DNA of 64,000 nucleotides from contig NZ_JBBGZW010000001.1 of assembly GCF_037479095.1 (NCBI RefSeq), forward strand, positions 310,001 to 374,000, read 5' to 3'. Shown here piece by piece: positions 1-8,549 of the stretch (positions within the stretch are counted from its first letter, which is position 1; each line of letters opens with the position of its first letter). Below the pieces are notes generated by a model. It saw only the letters and a program-made list of their open reading frames with translations. It was not told the origin of the DNA and ran no database searches. The position numbers and the translations under genes were made by a program. Origin of the DNA: Pantoea nemavictus. GTDB taxonomy: Bacteria > Pseudomonadota > Gammaproteobacteria > Enterobacterales > Enterobacteriaceae.

Positions 1-204
1 CTCTCCACTTATTATTTAATCCATCAAGAGAAATCTTTTAAAACCTGCGCCACCGGAACGGGGTAGCGACAAGGTTGAACCGCATCCAGAGAAAGCGATT
101 TCCCTTAAGGCGCGGTATCCTGCCGCAAAGGTGCGGCGCGCACAATGCATTTAACACAGCTGTCACACCGGTTTCACCTCACTTCGCGTATCGCGTGCTG
201 ATAG

Positions 205-385
205 GTTGCACTTGCTCACAGTTTGAGTTGCACCTTTAGGTAATCAAGAGCCGTCTTGTAGACGCCGGTTGCAACATTGGCGAGCTTCTTGCAGCAAGTT
301 CCATGCCGCTTTTATCGTGTTAACAGATGGAGCGGTTTAAAACGTGCAGCCTGGGTCACATTTAACACGGTTGCACAAAGTTGCA
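205..385 (+). promoter_or_regulatory. putA control region with five GTTGCA motifs
   Basis: Bases 1-444 hold no gene. GTTGCA occurs at 205, 227, 268, 370 and 380. This hexamer is the known recognition sequence of the ribbon-helix-helix domain of PutA, which represses the put genes when proline is scarce. The density of sites is seen directly; autoregulation of putA, and of putP if it lies divergently to the left of the window, is inferred from the family. Confidence 0.7.
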
Positions 386-444
386 ACATGGGTGATATTG
401 CTGCCACGCAAGCGTTGAACCACTATTTCGAGGACGAGGACATC

Positions 445-3400
445 ATGGCAAGTACGACCATGGGGGTGAAGCTGGATGAGGCCACCCGCGACCGCATTAA
501 ACTGGCAGCACAGAAGCTTGACCGCACATCACACTGGCTGATTAAGCAGGCGATTTTTAACTATCTGGAGCAGCTGGAAGCCGGTGAATCCGTGCCAGAA
601 ATTCCGCAACTGCTGATCGATGCCGCCGGTGATGAAGGCGTGCCAGAAGAGGCGCTGCAGCCTTTCCTCGACTTCGCCGAACACATTTTACCGCAGTCGG
701 TGAGCCGCTCGGCGATCACCGCCGCATGGCGTCGTCCGGAAACGGACGCAGTGCCGATGCTGCTGGAACAGGCGCGTCTCCCTGCCCCCCTGGCGGAGAA
801 AACCCATCAGCTGGCTTATAGCCTTGCCGATAAGCTGCGGCATCAGAAAGGTGCAACCGGCCGCGCAGGCATGGTGCAAAGCCTGCTGCAGGAGTTCTCG
901 CTCTCATCACAGGAAGGCGTGGCGCTGATGTGCCTGGCGGAAGCCCTGCTGCGCATCCCGGATAAGCCAACGCGTGACGCGCTGATCCGCGACAAAATCA
1001 GCAACGGTAACTGGCAGTCGCACCTCGGTCGCAGCCCGTCGATGTTTGTCAACGCGGCAACCTGGGGCCTGCTGTTCACCGGTCGTCTGGTGTCCACCCA
1101 TAACGAAGCCAATCTGTCGCGCTCGCTTAACCGCATTATCGGCAAGAGCGGCGAGCCGCTGATCCGTAAAGGCGTGGATATGGCGATGCGCCTGATGGGC
1201 GAACAGTTTGTCACCGGCGAAACCATCGCTGAAGCGCTGGCCAATGCGCGCAAGCTGGAAGAGAAAGGTTTCCGCTACTCCTACGACATGCTGGGTGAAG
1301 CGGCGCTGACCGCTAGCGATGCCAAAGCCTATCTGGTGTCGTATCAGCAGGCGATTCACGCCATCGGCAAAGCCTCCAACGGGCGCGGCATTTATGAAGG
1401 TCCGGGCATCTCGATTAAGCTGTCGGCACTGCATCCGCGCTACAGCCGCGCGCAGTATGAGCGCGTGATGGACGAGCTCTATCCGATCCTTAAATCGTTA
1501 ACCTTGCTGGCGCGCTCCTATGACATCGGTATCAACATCGATGCCGAAGAGGCGGATCGTCTGGAGCTGTCGCTCGATCTGCTGGAGAAGCTGTGCTTCG
1601 AGCCGGAACTGGAAGGCTGGAACGGCATTGGCTTTGTGATTCAGGCCTATCAGAAGCGCTGCCCGTTTGTGATTGACTCGCTGATCGACCTGGCCCAACG
1701 CAGCCGCCGCCGCCTGATGATCCGCCTGGTAAAAGGCGCCTATTGGGATAGCGAAATCAAACGCGCACAGATCGACGGCCTGGAAGGTTATCCGGTCTAT
1801 ACGCGCAAGGTTTACACCGATATCTCCTATCTGGCCTGTGCACGCAAACTGCTGGCGGTGCCAAACCTGATTTACCCGCAGTTTGCCACCCACAACGCGC
1901 ATACGCTGGCGGCGATTTATCAGCTGGCGGGCAACAACTATTATCCTGGCCAGTATGAATTCCAGTGCCTGCACGGCATGGGTGAACCGCTGTATGAGCA
2001 GGTGGTGGGCAAAGTCGCTGACGGCAAACTTAATCGTCCGTGCCGTATCTACGCACCGGTCGGCACCCACGAAACGCTACTCGCCTATCTGGTGCGTCGT
2101 CTGCTGGAGAACGGTGCCAACACCTCATTCGTTAACCGCATCGCCGATAATACCTTGCCGCTGGATGAGCTGGTGGCCGATCCGGTTGCCGCCGTGGAGA
2201 AGATGGGCATTGCCGAAGGCGCTATCGGTTTACCGCATCCGAAAATTCCGCTGCCGCGCGACCTGTATGGCGCGAAGCGTGCCAACTCCGCCGGTCTCGA
2301 TCTGGCCAACGAACATCGTCTGGCATCGCTGTCTAGCGCGCTGCTCAACAGCGCCAGCCAGCCGTGGATCGCGCAGCCGCTGGTCGAAGGTGAATTAGGT
2401 GCAGGCGTTAGCCGCCCGGTACTCAATCCTGCCGCGCCGGCGGATGTGGTGGGCAGCGTACGTGATGCGAGCGAAGCCGAGGTGTCTGACGCGCTGGATG
2501 CGGCAGTGAACGCCGGTCCAATCTGGTTCGCCACGCCACCGCAGGAGCGCGCCGCCATTCTCGAGCGTGCTGCCGAAGCGATGGAAGGCCAGATGCAGCA
2601 GCTAATTGGATTGCTGGTGCGTGAAGCCGGTAAAACCTACAACAACGCCATCGCCGAAGTGCGTGAAGCGGTCGATTTCCTCTACTACTACGCCGGCATG
2701 GTGCGCGATGATTTCGATAATGAAACCCATCGTCCGCTCGGCCCGGTGGTGTGCATCAGCCCGTGGAACTTCCCGCTGGCGATTTTCACCGGACAAATTG
2801 CTGCCGCGCTGGCGGCCGGCAACAGCGTGTTGGCGAAACCGGCCGAGCAGACGCCGTTAATTGCCGCGCAGGCGGTACAAATTATGCTGGATGCTGGCGT
2901 GCCAGCGGGTGTGCTGCAACTGCTGCCGGGCCAGGGCGAAACCGTCGGAGCACAACTGACCGGCGACGAGCGCGTGCGTGGCGTGATGTTTACCGGCTCA
3001 ACCGCCGTCGCCACGCTGCTGCAACGCAATCTGGCCGGTCGTCTGGATCCGCAGGGTCGCCCAACGCCGCTGATCGCCGAAACCGGCGGCATGAACGCGA
3101 TGATCGTCGATTCGTCGGCGCTGACCGAACAGGTGGTGGTGGATATCGTTGCCTCGGCGTTTGATAGCGCCGGTCAACGCTGCTCGGCGCTGCGTCTGCT
3201 GTGCGTGCAGGATGATGTGGCTGACCACACGCTGAAAATGCTGCGTGGCGCGATGGCCGAGTGCCGCATGGGTAATCCGGAACGTCTGTCGACCGACATT
3301 GGTCCGGTGATTGATGCCGAAGCGAAAGCCAATATCGAACGTCACATTCAGGCGCTGCGCAATAAAGGTTTCAACGTCTACCAGGCAGCGCAGGAGAATC

Positions 3401-4389
3401 CACAGGATAGCAAAGAGTGGAACAGCGGCACCTTTATCAAGCCAACCTTGATTGAGCTGGATAAGGTAAGCGATCTGGATAAAGAGGTGTTTGGCCCGGT
3501 GCTGCACGTGGTGCGTTTCTCGCGCAGCACGCTGCCGCAGCTGGTTGAGCAGATTAATGCCTCGGGTTACGGCCTGACGCTCGGCGTACATACGCGCATT
3601 GATGAAACCATCGCGCAGGTGACAGCGAACGCCAAAGTCGGCAACCTCTACGTCAACCGTAATATGGTCGGCGCGGTGGTCGGCGTGCAGCCGTTCGGCG
3701 GCGAAGGCTTGTCCGGTACCGGGCCGAAAGCCGGTGGTCCGCTCTATCTCTATCGCCTGTTGGCCAATCGTCCAGACGGTGCGCTGCGCATCACCTTTGA
3801 TCGCCAGGATGCTGAGCGTCCGGTCGACAGCTCGGTGCGTGCGGAACTGATGCGCGCGCATCAGGCGCTGCAGCAGTGGGCAAAAGATAAACCTGAACTG
3901 CTGGCGCTGTGCCAGCGTTACGACGAGCTGGCGCAGGCCGGCACCGTGCGTCTGCTGCCGGGTCCAACCGGTGAACGCAATACCTTCACCCTGCTGCCGC
4001 GCGAACATGTGCTGTGCATGGCAGATAATGAAGAGGATGCGCTGGTCCAGCTGGCGGCAGTGACCAGCGTCGGCAGCCAGGCGCTATGGCAGGATGATGA
4101 ACTGCATCGTGCGCTGCGCCAGTCGTTACCGGCGGAGGTGCAGGCGCACGTCAAGCTGGTGAAGGATGCGCTGGCGGCCGAGTTTGATGCGGTAATTTAT
4201 CACGGTGATGCCGACCAACTGCGCAGCCTGTGCGAGCAGGTGGCAGCACGCGATGGCGCGATTGTCTCGGTGCAGGGCTTCGCGCGCGGTGAAACCAATC
4301 TGCTGCTGGAGCGTTTGTTGATTGAGCGTTCGCTGAGTGTCAATACCGCCGCAGCGGGCGGTAATGCGAGTTTGATGACTATCGGTTGA
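445..4389 (+). CDS. putA: PutA: proline dehydrogenase / P5C dehydrogenase / put repressor
   Basis: Trifunctional protein of 1314 residues that oxidises proline to glutamate with FAD then NAD, peripherally bound at the inner membrane, and represses put genes when not reduced. The N-terminal ribbon-helix-helix is residues 1-47 (TTMGVKLDEATRDRI), the proline dehydrogenase barrel about 260-570 (VKGAYWDSEIK), and the aldehyde dehydrogenase about 640-1130 with catalytic Glu879 (ETGG) and Cys913 (GQRCS). The reading frame is open further upstream, but the start is placed at ATG 445 because it matches the usual N-terminus and follows AGGACGAGGA at a good distance. Length is close to the E. coli protein (1320). 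Operator motifs lie just upstream. Identity is very secure. Confidence 0.98.
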   Translation: MASTTMGVKLDEATRDRIKLAAQKLDRTSHWLIKQAIFNYLEQLEAGESVPEIPQLLIDAAGDEGVPEEALQPFLDFAEHILPQSVSRSAITAAWRRPETDAVPMLLEQARLPAPLAEKTHQLAYSLADKLRHQKGATGRAGMVQSLLQEFSLSSQEGVALMCLAEALLRIPDKPTRDALIRDKISNGNWQSHLGRSPSMFVNAATWGLLFTGRLVSTHNEANLSRSLNRIIGKSGEPLIRKGVDMAMRLMGEQFVTGETIAEALANARKLEEKGFRYSYDMLGEAALTASDAKAYLVSYQQAIHAIGKASNGRGIYEGPGISIKLSALHPRYSRAQYERVMDELYPILKSLTLLARSYDIGINIDAEEADRLELSLDLLEKLCFEPELEGWNGIGFVIQAYQKRCPFVIDSLIDLAQRSRRRLMIRLVKGAYWDSEIKRAQIDGLEGYPVYTRKVYTDISYLACARKLLAVPNLIYPQFATHNAHTLAAIYQLAGNNYYPGQYEFQCLHGMGEPLYEQVVGKVADGKLNRPCRIYAPVGTHETLLAYLVRRLLENGANTSFVNRIADNTLPLDELVADPVAAVEKMGIAEGAIGLPHPKIPLPRDLYGAKRANSAGLDLANEHRLASLSSALLNSASQPWIAQPLVEGELGAGVSRPVLNPAAPADVVGSVRDASEAEVSDALDAAVNAGPIWFATPPQERAAILERAAEAMEGQMQQLIGLLVREAGKTYNNAIAEVREAVDFLYYYAGMVRDDFDNETHRPLGPVVCISPWNFPLAIFTGQIAAALAAGNSVLAKPAEQTPLIAAQAVQIMLDAGVPAGVLQLLPGQGETVGAQLTGDERVRGVMFTGSTAVATLLQRNLAGRLDPQGRPTPLIAETGGMNAMIVDSSALTEQVVVDIVASAFDSAGQRCSALRLLCVQDDVADHTLKMLRGAMAECRMGNPERLSTDIGPVIDAEAKANIERHIQALRNKGFNVYQAAQENPQDSKEWNSGTFIKPTLIELDKVSDLDKEVFGPVLHVVRFSRSTLPQLVEQINASGYGLTLGVHTRIDETIAQVTANAKVGNLYVNRNMVGAVVGVQPFGGEGLSGTGPKAGGPLYLYRLLANRPDGALRITFDRQDAERPVDSSVRAELMRAHQALQQWAKDKPELLALCQRYDELAQAGTVRLLPGPTGERNTFTLLPREHVLCMADNEEDALVQLAAVTSVGSQALWQDDELHRALRQSLPAEVQAHVKLVKDALAAEFDAVIYHGDADQLRSLCEQVAARDGAIVSVQGFARGETNLLLERLLIERSLSVNTAAAGGNASLMTIG

Positions 4390-4390
4390 T

Positions 4391-4411
4391 AGCGCAATAA
4401 ATTGCGCCGCT
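4391..4411. repeat. Left half of palindromic repeat split by the IS
   Basis: AGCGCAATAAATTGCGCCGCT is one half of the composite palindrome that is intact at 10861-10900. It directly follows the putA stop codon. The other half resumes beyond the IS, after a short spacer starting ACAGTATG. Joining the halves through a shared CT restores the consensus end TTGCGCCGCTAC, so the insertion point is read as the CT at 4410-4411. Confidence 0.75.
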
Positions 4412-4424
4412 TGTATCTTGAATG

Positions 4425-4593
4425 TGTTGCTGGTTAGCTACCAGCAACATGAAACGGAGGCAGCTTTTTGCGCCGCTTAAGACCCGATCTTGCTTCGTAG
4501 CTTTAAGCCCTCCGTTTCTCCTTTCACGCCAGCAACTACTCTGAACGGTAACCAGAAGCTCTGACTTCGTATGTACAAGGCTAGATGGCGTGA
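4425..4593 (+). ncRNA. Putative bridge (seek) RNA of the IS110 element
   Basis: Three consecutive foldable units fill the noncoding left end. First is a perfect hairpin (TGTTGCTGGT / ACCAGCAACA, 4425-4449). Second is a 10 bp stem GAAACGGAGG / CCTCCGTTTC (4451-4460 / 4509-4518) enclosing a 48-base loop. Third is a stem TCACGCC / GGCGTGA (4524-4530 / 4587-4593) enclosing a second loop. Loop one contains TTGCGCCGCTT (4468), identical to the genomic target at 4402, and TCGTAG (4495), complementary to CTACGA of the intact repeat. Loop two contains ACGGTA (4545), matching the right end of the element, and TACAAG (4574), complementary to the left end CTTGTA. This is the layout known for IS621-type bridge RNAs; function is inferred. 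Confidence 0.75.
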
Positions 4594-4619
4594 TGGTTTA
4601 AGTGAAAGGGAGATATCCG

Positions 4620-5603
4620 ATGTTCTGTCTTGGTATTGATGTCAGCAAAAACAAACTCGACCTCTGCCTGTTCCCCGGCAACGGCAAAAAGAAAACGAAA
4701 TCCATCAAAAATCAGGTCGGCGTAGAACGTGACATCTGCGACTGGCTCCAGAAGCAGAAGTGCCCGCCAGAGCAGGTGATGGTGGTGATGGAAGCGACCA
4801 GCGTCTATCACGAAAACGTCGCTTACGGGCTGCACGGGAACACGCCCGTGACGGTCTGTATCGGCAATCCGCAACGGGTCAGGGAGTTTGCCCGCGGAAT
4901 GGGTATCCTGACCAAAAATGACGCGGTCGACGCCTGGGTGCTGGCCCGTTACGGCGAGCTGAAACAGCCCGATGCCTGGGTTCCGCCGCCACCGGAAGTC
5001 CGCAAGCTGAAAGACCTGCTGCGTCTGCGTGACGCCATCGTTGAAGATGTGCAGCGCGCGACGAACAGGCTCGAGAAGGCGAACTCAACCCAGACGGCGG
5101 GCGAGGTGACCGACTCGCTTGAAAGAACAAAAAAATCGCATGAAAAGGAGCTGAAGCGAATAAACGCGCTGATTGACGACCACATGGATAAGAATGATGG
5201 TCTGAAAGATGATCTTAAGCTGCTGGAGTCGATAAAAGGTATCGGCGGCGTAGTGGGAACGACCATGCTGTCGGTGCTGCGTACGTGCCAGTTCCGCAAT
5301 GCGGGTCAGGTAGCGGCGTGGCTGGGCGTGGTGCCGGTCGAGAAGACGTCAGGCAGTTCGGTGAGAGGGCTGGCCCGGATGTCGAAAACCGGTCCCGCCG
5401 ACGTGAGAGCGAAGCTGTATATGGCCGCGATAGTAGCGGCAAGGTGGAATCGCCCCGTAAGAGCGCTGTATGAAAGGCTGATGGCGAAGGGCAAGCCAGC
5501 CAAAGTGGCGCTGGGAGCGGTGATGCGCAAACTGGTCCATCTCTGCTTCGGTGTGCTTAAAACACGAGAGCCGTGGAACGAAAACTACGTAGCTACCGCT
5601 TGA
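4620..5603 (+). CDS. IS110-family DEDD transposase
   Basis: A 327-residue recombinase. The N-terminal RuvC-like DEDD domain shows D7 (GIDVSK), E58 (VMEAT), D101 and D104 (NDAVDAWVLARYGEL). The C-terminal Transposase_20 domain has GIGGVVGTTMLS, then the SGSS segment (244-247) that carries the family's catalytic serine, then LYMAAIVAARW. A coiled stretch lies between (about 140-190). The ATG at 4620 follows GGGAG with 7 bases spacing; an upstream in-frame GTG has no better signal. All catalytic residues are present, so the element may be active. Members of this family are directed by an RNA encoded in the noncoding end of the same element. Confidence 0.93.
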   Translation: MFCLGIDVSKNKLDLCLFPGNGKKKTKSIKNQVGVERDICDWLQKQKCPPEQVMVVMEATSVYHENVAYGLHGNTPVTVCIGNPQRVREFARGMGILTKNDAVDAWVLARYGELKQPDAWVPPPPEVRKLKDLLRLRDAIVEDVQRATNRLEKANSTQTAGEVTDSLERTKKSHEKELKRINALIDDHMDKNDGLKDDLKLLESIKGIGGVVGTTMLSVLRTCQFRNAGQVAAWLGVVPVEKTSGSSVRGLARMSKTGPADVRAKLYMAAIVAARWNRPVRALYERLMAKGKPAKVALGAVMRKLVHLCFGVLKTREPWNENYVATA

Positions 5604-5639
5604 CGTTCAAGACGGTAGCTACAGTATGTGCACGTTTTT

Positions 5640-5662
5640 GTAGCGGCGCGATTCATCACGCG
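5640..5662. repeat. Right half of palindromic repeat split by the IS
   Basis: GTAGCGGCGCGATT followed by CATCACGCG is the partner arm of the composite palindrome, slightly degenerate compared with 10861-10900. A 17-base spacer separates it from the IS core CT. It lies just beyond the 3' end of the acyltransferase gene on the other strand. Confidence 0.7.
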
Positions 5663-5667
5663 AATTT

Positions 5668-6750
5668 CTAAGCCACAGACTTCTTCCGCTTCAAGCCAAT
5701 CAGCGTTGGGAACACAAACAGCGACTGACCCAATCCACGATTAGTAACCTGCCATACCGCGACCGAACACAGCGAGCAGATCCCGACGATCGCCAGCGGA
5801 TAGAAACATGCCCACAGAATCGAGAACCACGCCTGCTCAAACAGGTGATGACGCTGCGCAAACAGAATCGCTGACATGCCGAAGAACTCAATGAAGATGC
5901 GATGAATCACGTAGATTTGCAGCGTGTTGCGCCCTACCCAATTTAAGTAACTCATCTTGAAATGCGCGTTCAGCCAGCGACACGCGGCTACGCTGCCCAG
6001 CACCGCGAGAATGCACAGGAACAGACTCTTATCCAGGCCAAAGATAACGTGCAAACCGGAGAGCGCCGCCAATATGGCCCACGGCACAATGTTTTCGCGA
6101 CGCCATTCGCTCAGGCGCAACATCATTGGGCTCCAGAAAGCGCCCAGCAGGAAGTACAGGAAATACTGCGCCACGCTTTGTGGTCCCCAGAACGGGATAA
6201 TCTTCTCTACCGCCAGATAGTTGAGCGCAATCGCGACGACCAGCAAGGCCACCTTCTGCTGTTTAAAGATTTTCGCGCACAGGAAATAGAGCGCTAAACC
6301 ATAGAGATACCACGAGGTGCTCATGGCGAGGAACGTAAGCTTAAGAAACTCCAGCAGCGAACCGGCGTACGCCGCATTCAGGTTCTGCGAAATACGCTGC
6401 CCGGTGATCTCCGTAGAGATGCCGACAATCGACCACCACTGAATAAAGCCCCACAGAATGTAGAGATAAAACAGATTGGTAATACGGCTGGTAAATACCT
6501 GTTTCCACGGGCGATGCAAAATTCCGTTGGTGGCGAGTAAGCCGGAAACAAAGAAAAATGCCGGCATACGTAGCGGCGATAAAACCGTATTAAACTGCAC
6601 CCATATTTCTGCCGGGATCCACCCAGCCGTCAATAATTTTACCGTCCCTTCGAATCCCGGTAAGACGGTGTGATACAACACCACCAGTAATATGCACGCT
6701 CCTTTTAGAGTATTTATCCATGCAATATCTTCTTTTCTGGCGTTATTCAT
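5668..6750 (-). CDS. YcfT-like membrane acyltransferase (family 3), copy 1
   Basis: A 360-residue polytopic protein of the acyltransferase-3 family with about ten hydrophobic segments. Family traits are WINTLKGACILLVVLYHT at the N-terminus (the His of the first helix), the FRMP-like motif PLRMPAFFFVSG, SWYLYGLALYF, and IYVIHRIFIEF near the C-terminus. It resembles E. coli YcfT throughout. Such proteins acylate envelope glycans; the substrate here is unknown. The start at 6750 is preferred over one 69 bases upstream because it follows GGAG and matches the paralogue's N-terminus. It is a paralogue of the next gene in the same orientation. Confidence 0.85.
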   Translation of the reverse strand: MNNARKEDIAWINTLKGACILLVVLYHTVLPGFEGTVKLLTAGWIPAEIWVQFNTVLSPLRMPAFFFVSGLLATNGILHRPWKQVFTSRITNLFYLYILWGFIQWWSIVGISTEITGQRISQNLNAAYAGSLLEFLKLTFLAMSTSWYLYGLALYFLCAKIFKQQKVALLVVAIALNYLAVEKIIPFWGPQSVAQYFLYFLLGAFWSPMMLRLSEWRRENIVPWAILAALSGLHVIFGLDKSLFLCILAVLGSVAACRWLNAHFKMSYLNWVGRNTLQIYVIHRIFIEFFGMSAILFAQRHHLFEQAWFSILWACFYPLAIVGICSLCSVAVWQVTNRGLGQSLFVFPTLIGLKRKKSVA

Positions 6751-7224
6751 ATGATGACTCCGCTGCTGTTGCTGTGTAGGTCTTAAAGGAGAAGGTTGAG
6801 GAAATAAGCGTTGATGCATTTATGATTATTCAACGATTATTAAACAGCGGGCGAAGGCATGATGTAGCGAAAGTCCTAAATGTTTTTTTGTGGTCCTGAT
6901 ATAACAATACTTTACAGATCCAGACAAAAATAGAATCATGAGCAGGCTAAGGAAATTTGCCTTAATTAGAGTCACTAAAAGGTTTTTAACTAAAATTAAT
7001 GTGAATGGCATCACTCTGGCAAATTAAGAACAATCCACCCATTCGTATGCCAATATATATTCAAATTGCGGAGGGATAATTATTTAATGTGGCAAATGGA
7101 TAAGCGGAAATAATAGCATTGTGGTAGAGGGTGCGCATTTAGCATATCTTATGTTGTAGGGTCGCCATTAATGGCGACCTGCTACCAATGCTATTAGGGC
7201 CAGCGAAGTGGCCCGGCAGGTTTA
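6751..7224. other. Gene-free AT-rich spacer between the two acyltransferase genes
   Basis: No convincing gene. A 62-codon minus-strand frame (6826-7014) lacks a ribosome site and reads as low-complexity hydrophobic sequence. The spacer contains one short palindromic repeat (7156-7185). It presumably holds the promoter of the downstream acyltransferase copy. Confidence 0.6.
7156..7185. repeat. Short palindromic intergenic repeat (GTAGGGTCGCC type)
   Basis: GTAGGGTCGCCATT followed by AATGGCGACC and TGCTAC forms a hairpin with arms GGTCGCCATT / AATGGCGACC. Same family as the copies near 19775, 24708 and 28336. Confidence 0.75.
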
Positions 7225-8313
7225 TTATTGTAGCGGTGCGCTTTTCGTTTCCAGTGTAGATTTGCGCAGCAGGCGCGGATAAAGGAACAGCATGCGGCCC
7301 GGCCCACGGTTGAGCAGCGTCCACACCAGCAGTGAGATGCTGGTACAGAGCGCGACGCCGGTAATCGGCATCAACAGTGCCCAGGCCCAGCTAAAGGCGG
7401 CATTGCCAAACCAGCCGTAATGCAGCGCCAGCGCAATCGCACTCAGCCCCAGTAATTCAATAAAGATGCGATGCAGCACGTAGATTTGCAGCGTGTTACG
7501 CCCAATCCAGTTCAGCCACGCCATATTGAAGCGCTCATTGAGGAAGCGGCACACCACAATGCCAAACACGATGGTCAGCAAGCTGTAGAACGGATTTTTA
7601 TAAATACCGCCGACGTGGTGCAGGATACCGATCAGCGCAATCGCGCCGAGCAGCAGCCAGTGCTGACGCTTCAGTTCGCTAATCTCAATCAATGCCTGAC
7701 TAAAGAACACGCCAATCAGGAAGTAGAGGTAGTTCTGCGCCACGCTGGCAGGTCCCCAGCCGGGAATCAGGCTGAACTGCGCGGCGTAGGTAGCAACCAC
7801 GCCTAACGCCAGCAGCGCCAGCTTCTGGCGGTGGAACAGCTTGGTGAACAGGAAGAAACCGGCCAGCGCGTAGAGGTACCACAGGCTGGTCATTGAGGTC
7901 ATCAGCAGCTTAATGAACTCAAATGGCGTGTCGGCATAGGCGGCGTTTTTAGTGCTGGAAAGCCTCTCCCCCAAATGCGTGGAGATGTAATGAATACTCA
8001 GCCACTGAATCACGCCCCACAGCAGGTAGAGATAAACGATGTTGCTGAACTTCTTGGTGAACACCTCTTTCCAGCTTTTTTTGGTGATCGAGCTCGCCGC
8101 CAGCAAGCCCGAAACAAAGAAGAACGCGGGCATACGCAGCGGCGACAGGTAGGTATTAAATGCCACCCACCAGTGCGCAGGCAGCAGACCGGCGGTGAGA
8201 TGATGCAGCGAAGGGGCGAAGGTGGTGATGATGGAGTGATGTAATACCACCATCAATATACAGCCCCCTTTGAGGGTATTGATCCAGAGGACCTCTTTCC
8301 TGGCAGTTGTCAT
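7225..8313 (-). CDS. YcfT-like membrane acyltransferase (family 3), copy 2
   Basis: A 362-residue paralogue of the preceding gene. The N-terminus LWINTLKGGCILMVVLHHS, the PLRMPAFFFVSG motif, SLWYLYALAGFFL and IYVLHRIFIELL are shared, and about ten membrane helices are visible. As with copy 1 the closest recognised relative is E. coli YcfT (also ELWIN-IKG, NAAYADS and THRI). The conserved early histidines suggest a working acyl-transfer site; donor and acceptor cannot be read from sequence. The tandem arrangement suggests duplication followed by divergence. Confidence 0.85.
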   Translation of the reverse strand: MTTARKEVLWINTLKGGCILMVVLHHSIITTFAPSLHHLTAGLLPAHWWVAFNTYLSPLRMPAFFFVSGLLAASSITKKSWKEVFTKKFSNIVYLYLLWGVIQWLSIHYISTHLGERLSSTKNAAYADTPFEFIKLLMTSMTSLWYLYALAGFFLFTKLFHRQKLALLALGVVATYAAQFSLIPGWGPASVAQNYLYFLIGVFFSQALIEISELKRQHWLLLGAIALIGILHHVGGIYKNPFYSLLTIVFGIVVCRFLNERFNMAWLNWIGRNTLQIYVLHRIFIELLGLSAIALALHYGWFGNAAFSWAWALLMPITGVALCTSISLLVWTLLNRGPGRMLFLYPRLLRKSTLETKSAPLQ

Positions 8314-8518
8314 TGCGATGTCCTAATTGCGCCATGAATTTGTAAAGAATTATTTATATTTACAAAGATGTCTCAATCGGGACTCTCTTAAAAAAGACCT
8401 GGCCTATTGCCTTAGGTTTTTTAAGAATAATGTTTCCATTAAATACATATAGTTATCGCAATGGGGTGAAATTACTTTCAGAAGATACTTAGAGGAGCAA
8501 TGCGCGGGAAATTGAGAC

Positions 8519-8545
8519 AAGCGTCGCCATTTTCTGACGACGCTT
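8519..8545 (-). terminator. Stem-loop after tcyN
   Basis: AAGCGTCG / CGACGCTT arms around an 11-base loop immediately after the tcyN stop codon. The minus-strand tract that follows is only weakly U-rich (TTGTCTCAATTT), so termination strength is uncertain. Confidence 0.4.
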
Positions 8546-8549
8546 ACGA

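Larger units (their letters stand above)
4410..5618 (+). mobile_element. IS110-family insertion sequence, 1209 bp
   Basis: A complete element with a single DEDD transposase and a 200 bp noncoding left end. There are no terminal inverted repeats and no target duplication beyond a CT dinucleotide (4410-4411 and 5619-5620), as expected for IS110 elements, which use a CT-like core. Ends were set by restoring the interrupted palindromic repeat. The right end carries inverted arms GTAGCTACCG / CGGTAGCTAC at 5589-5622 spanning the stop codon. The noncoding end upstream of the transposase points to the IS110 rather than the IS1111 branch. The ends are inferred to within a base or two. Confidence 0.8.

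Noticed and set aside
277..444. In-frame N-terminal extension of putA
   Set aside because: It runs through the GTTGCA operator motifs, has no conserved sequence and lacks the good ribosome site present before ATG 445.
2153..2160. GCCGATAA motif inside putA as a sigma-28 promoter
   Set aside because: It lies within coding sequence with no TAAA-like element at the right spacing and no downstream gene start; several such in-gene matches exist by chance.
2998..4008. 336-codon open frame on the minus strand of putA
   Set aside because: It is a shadow of a GC-rich coding gene; putA codon structure and homology occupy the plus strand, and the frame has no ribosome site or recognisable product.
6826..7014. 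62-codon minus-strand frame
   Set aside because: No ribosome site, low-complexity hydrophobic composition from AT-rich DNA, no similarity recognised.
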